Assembly (NCBI GenBank): GCA_945861315.1
Contig: CAMAUB010000049.1
Span: 1-8,668, forward strand
DNA length: 8,668 nucleotides
Direction: 5' to 3'
From: Chlamydia trachomatis
Lineage (GTDB): Bacteria; Chlamydiota; Chlamydiia; Chlamydiales; JAAKFR01
Shown: one piece after another, positions 1-6,639 of the stretch
Position numbering within the stretch: the stretch's first letter is position 1
Layout: every line of letters starts with the position of its first letter
The notes under the pieces: generated by a model
Told to the model about the DNA's origin: nothing
Database searches by the model: none
The model's input: only the letters and a program-made list of their open reading frames with translations
Made by a program: the position numbers and the translations under genes

Positions 1-1
1 T

Positions 2-571
2 CGTGCAGCGATGTCCTTCAATGAAATTTATACGGCTTGGGTATTGGCCACTCTTCCACCAGAAGAGACTATCCACCGCAAACTTGAAATCTTAATAGGA
101 GTTGCCAAGACAAACGCCTTGCGTAACTGTTTGCAGCAGATCATTGATATACGTGAAAAAGCAACTGGGCTGCGAGAACAAGAGAATGTGGAGATTTATT
201 TGTATTATGAGAGCACTCTACGAGAAAGGTTATCTCTTGTAAGTGCTATCCAACATATGCTCTACGCTACTATAGGTCAAAGAGAGTGGATCGATGTAAG
301 TCATCTTACAAGACAAGTTATGGAATCTTATCCAGATATACTTATTGAGATTCCTGCTTTTGATGCATTAATCAAGCAAGACCAGGCTTTTATGGATCCC
401 TGGGCGCCAGTAGAAGATCGGTTCCAAGAGCAACTTGAACGCGTGCCAAAAGACGTTACTAGTGAAGAGTATTTAACTCGTACTACGCAGATTCAAGAAG
501 CACGTAATCGAGAATGGAAAATAGCAGCAATTCGATGGACTGAAGCTAGCTTAAGGCCCGTAAGGCAATAA
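2..571 (+). CDS. C-terminal part of a NEL-type (IpaH/SspH-like) E3 ubiquitin ligase, 5'-truncated by window edge
   Basis: The reading frame is open to the left edge; the first ATG is at 11, with no ribosome binding site in the ten bases before it, so this is probably the 3' part of a longer gene. Numbering from that ATG gives 186 residues. The pattern matches what I recall of the NEL domain C-terminal half: an LRNCLQQIIDIREKA helix (residues 37-51) like the RLEILEDIARDK segment of IpaH, then ENVEIYLYYESTLRERLSL (58-76) like DEIEVYLAFQTMLAEKLQL, a PW pair (130-131), and a terminal EEYL...EAR..EW....RWTEASL stretch (152-181). NEL proteins are secreted effectors that ubiquitinate host proteins through a cysteine in a CxD motif. 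That cysteine should lie about 61-65 residues before E61, just at the window edge, and it is not in this frame. The stop lies 1 nt from the convergent clpB stop. The family call is by eye; an unrelated helical protein is possible. Confidence 0.68.
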   Translation, partial: RAAMSFNEIYTAWVLATLPPEETIHRKLEILIGVAKTNALRNCLQQIIDIREKATGLREQENVEIYLYYESTLRERLSLVSAIQHMLYATIGQREWIDVSHLTRQVMESYPDILIEIPAFDALIKQDQAFMDPWAPVEDRFQEQLERVPKDVTSEEYLTRTTQIQEARNREWKIAAIRWTEASLRPVRQ

Positions 572-572
572 C

Positions 573-3071
573 TTATTTAAAGCTGATCTGTTCACCCTTC
601 AAGACTAACTCCACGTCTTTGTTGCTCTTGATTTGACCACTGAGCACCGCTTTTGAAAGCATATTCACTATTTCGTGTTGAATGAGCCGTTTGAGAGGTC
701 TTGCCCCAAAATCTGGGTCATACCCCTTCTTGGCTAGGTAGCTAGCTACATCGTTACTCCAAGTGAGTTCGATATGACGATCGCTCAGTCGTTTTGAAAC
801 ATAACTCATTTGAATTTCTACAATTTTAATCATGTCCTTTTCTCTCAATGGTTCAAAGATGAGAATCTCATCAAGCCTGTTGAGAAATTCTGGACGAAAA
901 TGCATTTTCAATTGCTCTGAAGGAAGGTTTGAAGTCATGATAAAGAGTGCGTTTTTACAATTTACTACGCGTCCTTTTGAATCAGTGAGTCGTCCATCAT
1001 CAAAGATCTGAAGCAAGATGTTGAAGACATCGTGGTTCGCTTTTTCAATTTCATCAAGCAATACAACTGCATAAGGACGACGTCTGATTGCTTCAGAGAG
1101 CTGTCCTCCCTCCTCATAGCCAACGTAACCTGGAGGCGATCCAATGAGTTTAGAAACAGAGTGCTTTTCCATATACTCAGACATGTCAAGGCGGATCATC
1201 GCATCTTCTTTGGCAAAAAGCTGCTCAGCAAGCGCTTTGGCTAACTCTGTTTTTCCAACACCCGTAGGTCCTAAGAAAAGGAAAACGCCAGTTGGGCGAT
1301 TTGGATCAGAAAGACCAGCTCGTGATGCGCGAATTGCATCTGATACAGCAACTACAGCTTTATCTTGCCCTACAACACGCTTCTCAAGTTCACCCTCAAG
1401 CTTGAGTAGTTTTTCAGCATCCCCTTCAAGCATTTTATTAACTGGGATACCTGTCCACTTGGCTACAATCTGGGCAACTAAAAACTCATCCACCTCTTCT
1501 TGCAAGAGGCGATCTTTTTTGCCTCCTAGATCTTTTTGAAGTTGTTCCATCTCCTTTTCGATCGCAGGTATGGTATTATAGCGGATTTCAGCTACCTTGT
1601 TATAGTCTGCAACGCGCTCAGCCTCTTCTTCTTGAAATCGAAGTTGCTCGAGTTTATTTTTCTTTTCTTTAAGACCTTCAAGATCTTTTTTTTCGCTTTC
1701 CCATCTTTGGCGTAACGCTCCAAGCTCCTCTTTGAGGTTAACGATTTTTACTTCAAGCTTTTCGATTTCTTCCTTATTCCCCTCTTGCTTCATTCCCTCT
1801 TGTTTGACAATCAATGTTGAAAGCTCTCTCTCTTTAATATCGATAGGAAGGGGGCGTGATCCAAGTTGCATGCGAATAAGGCTTGCTGCCTCATCAATCA
1901 GATCAATTGCCTTGTCTGGCAAGAAACGGTCTGAAATATAGCGATGCGAAAGCATGACAGCGGCATGGATAGCAGCTTCTTTAATACGCACTCCATGGTA
2001 GATTTCATAGCGCTCTTTAAGTCCTCGCAAAATCGCAATCGAATCTTCTAAACTCGGCTCAGAGACAAAGACGGGTTGGAAGCGACGCTCTAGTGCGGCA
2101 TCCTTTTCAATATATTTTTGGTACTCATTAAGTGTTGTAGCTCCAATACAATGCAATGTGCCGCGTGCAAGAGCGGGTTTTAGAAGGTTTGCAGCGTCCA
2201 TAGCTCCCTCTGCTCCTCCTGCTCCAACGAGTGTGTGCACTTCATCGATGAAGAGAATAATCTGCCCATCCCCTTTCTCAATTTCATCCAAGATTCCTTT
2301 TAAACGCTCTTCAAACTCCCCACGAAACTTGGTCCCAGCAATCAAACTTCCCATATCAAGTGAAACAAGCTGCTTACCTTTTAAAGAATCGGGAATATCT
2401 CCTTGAATGATTCTTAAGGCCAACCCCTCTGCAATGGCTGTTTTTCCAACGCCAGGATCACCAATGAGCATAGGGTTGTTTTTTCTTCGTCGAGAGAGCA
2501 CTTGAATTGCACGTCTAATCTCCTCATCTCGACCGATAACCGGATCAAGCTTCCCCTCTTTTGCTAAAGCTGTCAAATTTTTACAAAATTTTTCTAAGCT
2601 CTTCATGCTCGTTTCTGCTGTTGGAGAGTCCATGTGCCGATCGCCTCGTATCTGTTTAATCTTTGATTTCAATTCTTTCAGGTTAATACCTGATTTCTCA
2701 CGCCAGTTACTAAAAGGTTCACCTCCCCCTTTCCAGAAGGCGAGTAAAAAGTGATCTGAAGAGACATAGCTATCACCTAGCTCTTTGGCAAATGCTTGAG
2801 CATCAATCACACGACTTTGAAAGGAGCGGGAAGGTTGAGGCTCTCCCCCATCTGAAAATGTAGGAAGATGATTGATGACCTCATCAACATCACGCATCAA
2901 TGAGGCAGGGTTTACCTTTAAGTCTTCTAAGATTGAATGGAAGTAACCGGTTTGATCTGTCAAAAAAGAGAGGAGAAGATGATGATCTGTCACCTCAGTA
3001 TTATGTTTTGATTGTGCTTTTTGAAAAGCCTCTTGAACGGCGGTTTGAGCCGCATCAGAAAAATTTTGCAT
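573..3071 (-). CDS. clpB: ATP-dependent disaggregase ClpB (Hsp104 family)
   Basis: Cytoplasmic hexameric AAA+ chaperone that pulls polypeptides out of aggregates, working with DnaK/DnaJ/GrpE. The 832 residues show the full ClpB order: N domain with two Clp-N repeats (about 1-145), D1 with Walker A GDPGVGKT (204-211), pore loop [10 protein letters not shown] (248-257; Phe where Tyr is usual), Walker B IILFIDE (271-277) and ERR arginine fingers (328-330). A charged coiled-coil middle domain (about 405-525) marks ClpB rather than ClpA/ClpC. D2 has KWTGIPV (538-544), Walker A GPTGVGKT (601-608), pore loop GYVGYEEGG (648-656), Walker B VVLLDE (669-674), sensor-1 TSN (713-715), FRPEFLNR (725-732) and sensor-2 GAR (789-791). 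The stretch from TSN to NR is about 20 residues shorter than in E. coli ClpB. The ATG has a near-perfect GGAGGTGA ribosome site placed inside a hairpin. It is the last gene of a minus-strand trio, 35 nt after the previous stop. Confidence 0.97.
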   Translation of the reverse strand: MQNFSDAAQTAVQEAFQKAQSKHNTEVTDHHLLLSFLTDQTGYFHSILEDLKVNPASLMRDVDEVINHLPTFSDGGEPQPSRSFQSRVIDAQAFAKELGDSYVSSDHFLLAFWKGGGEPFSNWREKSGINLKELKSKIKQIRGDRHMDSPTAETSMKSLEKFCKNLTALAKEGKLDPVIGRDEEIRRAIQVLSRRRKNNPMLIGDPGVGKTAIAEGLALRIIQGDIPDSLKGKQLVSLDMGSLIAGTKFRGEFEERLKGILDEIEKGDGQIILFIDEVHTLVGAGGAEGAMDAANLLKPALARGTLHCIGATTLNEYQKYIEKDAALERRFQPVFVSEPSLEDSIAILRGLKERYEIYHGVRIKEAAIHAAVMLSHRYISDRFLPDKAIDLIDEAASLIRMQLGSRPLPIDIKERELSTLIVKQEGMKQEGNKEEIEKLEVKIVNLKEELGALRQRWESEKKDLEGLKEKKNKLEQLRFQEEEAERVADYNKVAEIRYNTIPAIEKEMEQLQKDLGGKKDRLLQEEVDEFLVAQIVAKWTGIPVNKMLEGDAEKLLKLEGELEKRVVGQDKAVVAVSDAIRASRAGLSDPNRPTGVFLFLGPTGVGKTELAKALAEQLFAKEDAMIRLDMSEYMEKHSVSKLIGSPPGYVGYEEGGQLSEAIRRRPYAVVLLDEIEKANHDVFNILLQIFDDGRLTDSKGRVVNCKNALFIMTSNLPSEQLKMHFRPEFLNRLDEILIFEPLREKDMIKIVEIQMSYVSKRLSDRHIELTWSNDVASYLAKKGYDPDFGARPLKRLIQHEIVNMLSKAVLSGQIKSNKDVELVLKGEQISFK

Positions 3072-3097
3072 AATTCACCTCCATTTGAGGTGAGATT
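3072..3097 (-). promoter_or_regulatory. Hairpin sequestering the clpB Shine-Dalgarno sequence (candidate RNA thermometer)
   Basis: Read on the clpB mRNA strand, the leader holds TCACCTC-AAATG-GAGGTGA immediately before ATTATG (plus-strand 3075-3093): a perfect 7-bp stem with a 5-nt loop. It can extend by 3 bp (AAT with ATT, 3095-3097 with 3072-3074) around one bulged C at 3094. The 3' arm is the ribosome binding site, matching the 16S 3' end over GGAGGTGA, so the 5' arm mimics the anti-Shine-Dalgarno sequence. A second small hairpin (5-bp stem, 3-nt loop; 3095-3107) abuts upstream and competes for the same AAT. No T-run follows, which argues against a terminator. The heat-shock role of clpB makes temperature-dependent opening an attractive inference. 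The structure is visible; the function is untested. Confidence 0.6.
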
Positions 3098-3106
3098 CTA
3101 GCAGAA

Positions 3107-4759
3107 TTACTCTTCTAGGTCAATACTTTCAGGGCAAATAAAAGAGAGCTCTTGGCGCAGCTCTCGAAGCGCTTTTGGATAGAAGCTGCGCTCTTTAACC
3201 AATTGTTCAGCTTCTAATAGATAAGCCCAGCAGCTTTTGTAGTCACAGCGCTCGCCATGGAGCACTGCTAGATAGTAATTCACTGTTGCATCCTTTGGAC
3301 AGATTGCGTGGTAGCGCTCTAAAAGCTCAATCGCCTCTTTTGCCCGGTTAAGCTGCACCCAGCAGACAGCTAACTGCTGAAGTCCATCTCGAAAATCGGG
3401 GTGCTTTTCAAGAGTAGCTTTCAATCTCTCTTGTTTAGCAACAATAGAAGCGCGTGAGTGATCTACTTGGCTAAAGACTGCTTTAATCCCCTCCTCATCT
3501 ACCTTCCCATAAAGATAATCTTTTGCAAGCATATGACCGCATACTGCGTGATCTGGAATCACATCCTTCACCTCTTCAAGAAGTGAGCGCCCTTCATCTT
3601 TTCTTCCTTCAAATAGATAAGTGTAGGCAAGCAATTCTTTAACAAGTGGGTCGTCATACATATAAGGGCGAGCCTTTTCATATGCAGTAAGCGCCTTGGA
3701 AAACTGTTCCGTATTGAGATAAACAGAAGCTTGGTTAACATGCGTCATTCCTACAACTTCTTTGATAGTCCTTAGCTGAAGACGGCGCGTATTCACCCCA
3801 AGATACGACTCGGATGGCATGTTAACCCCACGCGCTGTTGTCTCAATATTGATCAGCTGCTTCCCATCATTATAGCGTACGTAGATGTGACCAGGAGGTG
3901 TGACAATTTCAAGAGGAAGATCAAGACGTTGCGCAATTGCAAGGTAAAGAGCGGTTACACCCAAGCAAACGCCGAGGTGATTATCCATCACCGAAGGTAA
4001 AAAAGTGTACAAATCAATCTCTTTTGCATGGATCGATTGAGGAGGAAATCTAAAATGCATCTCTTGAAAAATGAAGCGGTTCATCTCTTTGATCTTCTGC
4101 TCAGCGCTTGCCAGCTCAGGAAGTCTCCCTTTGATTTGAAGAGCCATAAGATCAAGTAGAGCTGAATAGTTACGTGCGGCAGCAGCTGCATTCTCATCCA
4201 TCTGAGATAAAATCAACGCTTTGCCAAGATCAATCTCCTCAGGCGGAAGGGCGAAAAGTTCTTCTTCAGATTGGGCAAGATACCCCTTAAGCTTCCTGTT
4301 TGGAAAAATAGAACCCAAGTTTTCCACAAGAACCAATTGTGTCTCATCAAGCTGCTCAGTACACCCAGCTAAACGGTTAATCAAAGGAGCTAAAGGAACA
4401 ATCGAGCTTTTAGTTTGCAGCAACTTCGCTGCTCGATCAAGTGCCTGCTCACCTTCAGGGCTTTGAGGATAAAGTTCGTAAAAAGCAAGTGCTTGAGCCA
4501 CAGAGCGCGGATCTAGTGTGTTATAAAGAGTACGCAAGTTCACAGCCATAGCCACATTTGATACTAGCATCAGCATACAAAGGAATATTATACTTCCCCA
4601 AGCTCGAAATGAAAATTTCGGCCAGCGTAAAAGCTCTCGGGATTGATCGATCGTAAACGACACAATATTAGAAATATGGGGTTGATTACGATCGTTCAAG
4701 CCCGGGGCTTTGACGCAGCCGAAATTCCGACTTTTCAAGTTGTTTGGGTATATTCTCAT
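3107..4759 (-). CDS. Membrane-targeted or exported transglutaminase-like protein with C-terminal TPR repeats
   Basis: Function unknown. A hydrophobic stretch (residues 55-72, GSIIFLCMLMLVSNVAMA) preceded by Lys/Arg and ending in a signal-peptidase-like AMA suggests Sec export or a single membrane anchor. Residues about 225-320 resemble the SirB1-like transglutaminase core (Transglut_core2): a cysteine in LGVCLGVTALYLAIAQRL (C265), a histidine in PPGHIYVRY (H291), and an acidic third position likely E306 in LINIE, compatible with a Cys-His-acid triad. Residues about 340-550 contain several TPR-like helical pairs, such as SVYLNTEQFSKALTAYEKA and CWVQLNRAKEAIELLERY. The ATG overlaps the sthA stop (ATGA), suggesting translational coupling, but it leaves an unusual 54-residue segment before the hydrophobic core. 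No other Met lies before that core, and I see no good ribosome site for the TTG or GTG codons there. SirB1-family proteins include non-enzymatic members, so peptidase activity is only inferred. Confidence 0.8.
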   Translation of the reverse strand: MRIYPNNLKSRNFGCVKAPGLNDRNQPHISNIVSFTIDQSRELLRWPKFSFRAWGSIIFLCMLMLVSNVAMAVNLRTLYNTLDPRSVAQALAFYELYPQSPEGEQALDRAAKLLQTKSSIVPLAPLINRLAGCTEQLDETQLVLVENLGSIFPNRKLKGYLAQSEEELFALPPEEIDLGKALILSQMDENAAAAARNYSALLDLMALQIKGRLPELASAEQKIKEMNRFIFQEMHFRFPPQSIHAKEIDLYTFLPSVMDNHLGVCLGVTALYLAIAQRLDLPLEIVTPPGHIYVRYNDGKQLINIETTARGVNMPSESYLGVNTRRLQLRTIKEVVGMTHVNQASVYLNTEQFSKALTAYEKARPYMYDDPLVKELLAYTYLFEGRKDEGRSLLEEVKDVIPDHAVCGHMLAKDYLYGKVDEEGIKAVFSQVDHSRASIVAKQERLKATLEKHPDFRDGLQQLAVCWVQLNRAKEAIELLERYHAICPKDATVNYYLAVLHGERCDYKSCWAYLLEAEQLVKERSFYPKALRELRQELSFICPESIDLEE

Positions 4760-6132
4760 AACTTATTCAAACCATTGAAGGCTGCTATACGATAACCTTC
4801 TGTAAATGTTGGATAGTTAAACACTTGATCAACAAAATAATTGAGGGTTGCCCCAAAACTCATAGCAAGTTGTCCCACATGAATCAGCTCCGTTGCACCC
4901 CTTCCAACAATATGTACTCCAAATAATTTGAGGGATTGTTTACAAAAAAGAATCTTAAACAAACCCATATTACTACTTCCAGTTATATGACTTCGTGCAA
5001 TCTCATAATAATAGGCGCGACCCACTTCATAATCTACTCCTTTTTCAATCAATTGCTCTTCTGTCTCTCCACAACAAGAAATCTCAGGAATTGTATAGAT
5101 GCCAAGAGGGAAAAAAGTTGGGAATTCATGCGTCTGCACCCCGAAAGCGTGACGAGCTGCCAAGCGCCCTTGCTCCATACTAGTTGATGCTAGTGCAGGA
5201 TATCCCACAACATCTCCTGCAGCATAGATATGCGGATAAGATGTTTGAAAAAATTTATTTATCTCGATATAACCCAAATTGGTCATCTTTATATCGAGCT
5301 CAAGCGTATAAACATTCGCCTCTCTTCCAAGTGCATAGAGTAAAACATCTGCCTCAAATATCGATCCATCCTCACATGTGACACGCGCCATATCACCTAT
5401 GCGTTCAATGACTTTAGGAACCTTTCGCGGAGCTAATTCAAGCCCATTCTCCTTAAGACCAACCTGCAAGTGTGTACCAATTTCTGCATCAAGCTGTGGC
5501 AACAAACGATCTCTCTTATCCAAAACCTTAACACGGCAACCAAGCGCTGTAAAAAAACTTGCATATTCAGCGCCAATCACACCACCACCGAGCACAACCA
5601 TCGTCTTCGGCATTTTATCAATTGAAAGCAGACGGGTAGAATCTAAAATCACCTCATCATCAAAAGGAACGTTCAAAGGATTGCAAGGCTCAGACCCCGT
5701 ACCAATCAAAAACTTTTCCGCCTTAATCTCATGCGTTTTTTTCCCTTTATCATCAATGATAAATAATGTATGTGAATTCTTAAAACGCGCTGTTCCAGTA
5801 ATATATATAATTTTATTCTTTTTAAGTTGGCGAAGTAAAATGGCTCGTTCCCCCTCTAAGACGGCATTGAGTCGATAGTTTAAGTCATTGATCGTGACAT
5901 CCATTAAGCAGCTAGAGCCATAAAAACTGCGTTCGTTATAGCGACGCAAATCGATAATAGCAGCTCTCAAAGACTTAGAGGGAATCGTGCCCGAATTGAG
6001 ACAGTTACCACCAGGAACAGAATCTCTTTCAATGATCACAACCGATTTGCCTAGTTTTGCTGCTTGAATGGCCCCTTTTTGCCCCGCAGGCCCAGATCCA
6101 ATGACGGCAAAATCAACCCTTAGAGATTCCAT
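4756..6132 (-). CDS. sthA: Soluble (Si-specific) pyridine nucleotide transhydrogenase
   Basis: FAD-dependent cytoplasmic enzyme exchanging reducing equivalents between NADPH and NAD+ (EC 1.6.1.1). The 458 residues (E. coli SthA 466) carry an N-terminal FAD motif GSGPAG (12-17), a second Rossmann motif GGGVIGAE (182-189) with D205 ending the second strand, the FAD motif AAGDVVGYPALAS (304-316), and GIYTIPEIS (344-352). Two substitutions separate it from lipoamide dehydrogenase and glutathione reductase. The redox disulfide CxxxxC is broken (C44, but T49 in GGNCLNSGTIPSK), and the C-terminal catalytic His-Pro is Tyr-Pro (Y440 in NYPTFTEGYRIAAFNGLNKL). Both match SthA, including the near-identical tail YRxAAxNGLN. 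It heads the minus-strand trio, with its TGA inside the next gene's ATGA. The start ATG lacks a clear Shine-Dalgarno sequence. A different single-cysteine flavoprotein of the same superfamily is the only real alternative. Confidence 0.92.
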   Translation of the reverse strand: MESLRVDFAVIGSGPAGQKGAIQAAKLGKSVVIIERDSVPGGNCLNSGTIPSKSLRAAIIDLRRYNERSFYGSSCLMDVTINDLNYRLNAVLEGERAILLRQLKKNKIIYITGTARFKNSHTLFIIDDKGKKTHEIKAEKFLIGTGSEPCNPLNVPFDDEVILDSTRLLSIDKMPKTMVVLGGGVIGAEYASFFTALGCRVKVLDKRDRLLPQLDAEIGTHLQVGLKENGLELAPRKVPKVIERIGDMARVTCEDGSIFEADVLLYALGREANVYTLELDIKMTNLGYIEINKFFQTSYPHIYAAGDVVGYPALASTSMEQGRLAARHAFGVQTHEFPTFFPLGIYTIPEISCCGETEEQLIEKGVDYEVGRAYYYEIARSHITGSSNMGLFKILFCKQSLKLFGVHIVGRGATELIHVGQLAMSFGATLNYFVDQVFNYPTFTEGYRIAAFNGLNKL

Positions 6133-6158
6133 AGCGAATCACTATCAAGTTTCATGCC

Positions 6159-6187
6159 ACTATACTTTGTTTCAGAGTCTGTTTAGG
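6159..6187 (-). promoter_or_regulatory. Weak candidate promoter for sthA
   Basis: On the minus strand a TATAGT hexamer (plus-strand 6159-6164) lies about 27 bases before the sthA start codon and is one base from the sigma70 -10 consensus. The hexamer 17 bp upstream of it (CCTAAA) is a poor -35. Some promoter must lie in this divergent 176-bp spacer because rpmB runs the other way, but this exact placement is only suggestive. Confidence 0.3.
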
Positions 6188-6251
6188 ATTTCAGAAAAAC
6201 ATTAAAGAGAGATCAATTATTCTAAGTAATTTTTTTTTGAAAAAATGCTTC

Positions 6252-6280
6252 TTGTCAGATTTTGGAAAAAATGCTATGGT
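6252..6280 (+). promoter_or_regulatory. Sigma70-type promoter of rpmB
   Basis: TTGTCA (6252-6257) and TATGGT (6275-6280) are separated by exactly 17 bp, and the -10 is preceded by TGC, giving an extended -10 element. The A/T-rich tract before the -35 (about 6229-6246, a run of nine T then six A) resembles an UP element, common at strong ribosomal-protein promoters. Transcription would start near 6287, giving a leader of about 20 bases with an AGGAG ribosome site at 6297-6301. Confidence 0.72.
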
Positions 6281-6308
6281 ATCCGCTTAATTTATAGGAG
6301 AGTGTTTC

Positions 6309-6584
6309 ATGTCTAAAGTTTGTGAAGTTACAGGAAAAAAGCCTAGAAAAGGACGCACTTATACACTGCGCGGTATTGCTAAGAAAAAGAAAGGTATTGG
6401 ACTCAATATTACAGGGAAAACTAAAAGACGTTTTCAACCAAATTTGATGACTAAGCGCCTTTGGTTTTCTGATGAAAATCGCTTCATTAGCATTAAGCTA
6501 TGCGCGTCTGCTCTACGTACCATTGACAAGCGTGGCCTAGCTATTGTTGTCCGCGAAATGCGTGCTAGGGGACAAAAAGTCTAA
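6309..6584 (+). CDS. rpmB: 50S ribosomal protein L28
   Basis: Structural protein of the large ribosomal subunit. The 91-residue, strongly basic product begins [32 protein letters not shown], followed by a KTKRRFQPN core (about 37-45) and [29 protein letters not shown]. This is the full-length L28 pattern with the CxxTGKxP start, and it closely resembles chlamydial L28 as I recall it. There is one N-terminal Cys rather than a zinc-binding pair. An AGGAG site sits 7 bases before the ATG, downstream of a good extended -10 promoter. The TAA stop falls inside the 5' arm of a strong hairpin. The decarboxylase gene follows 55 bases later on the same strand, so some read-through co-expression is likely. 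Confidence 0.97.
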   Translation: MSKVCEVTGKKPRKGRTYTLRGIAKKKKGIGLNITGKTKRRFQPNLMTKRLWFSDENRFISIKLCASALRTIDKRGLAIVVREMRARGQKV

Positions 6585-6604
6585 GAGCCTAAACAGGCTC
6601 TTAG
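6581..6604 (+). terminator. Perfect 10-bp hairpin after rpmB, probable (leaky) terminator
   Basis: CTAAGAGCCT (6581-6590) and AGGCTCTTAG (6595-6604) are exact reverse complements around the 4-base loop AAAC. The rpmB stop codon (6582-6584) lies within the 5' arm. The bases after it contain only a broken T tract (TATTTTCATT, 6611-6620), so termination is probably partial. It could instead stabilise the 3' end of the rpmB message or tune expression of the next gene. Confidence 0.6.
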
Positions 6605-6639
6605 AAGCTGTATTTTCATTCTAGCCTAAAGGTTTCATC

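Noticed and set aside
1144..1539. 131-codon plus-strand open frame inside clpB
   Set aside because: Antisense shadow of the conserved D2 Walker A region; low-complexity Ser/Pro/Arg composition typical of such shadows.
3072..3106. CIRCE (HrcA) operator before clpB
   Set aside because: The inverted repeat here is TCACCTC/GAGGTGA with a 5-base spacer, not TTAGCACTC-N9-GAGTGCTAA.
5378..5878. 166-codon open frame on the plus strand inside sthA
   Set aside because: Exactly antisense to a clearly conserved enzyme; serine/proline-rich shadow composition, no family resemblance and no ribosome site.
6179..6187. CTGTTTAGG, the reverse complement of CCTAAACAG in the rpmB hairpin
   Set aside because: Only nine bases exact with weak surrounding similarity; too short to call a repeat family.
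6215..6238. AATTA-N7-TAATT followed by a T run, terminator-like
   Set aside because: Lies in a divergent spacer with no plus-strand gene ending nearby, and a 5-bp all-A/T stem is too weak; better read as AT-rich promoter DNA.
6255..6437. 60-codon minus-strand frame across the rpmB start
   Set aside because: Covers the rpmB promoter and its conserved coding region; composition is that of an antisense of a basic protein.
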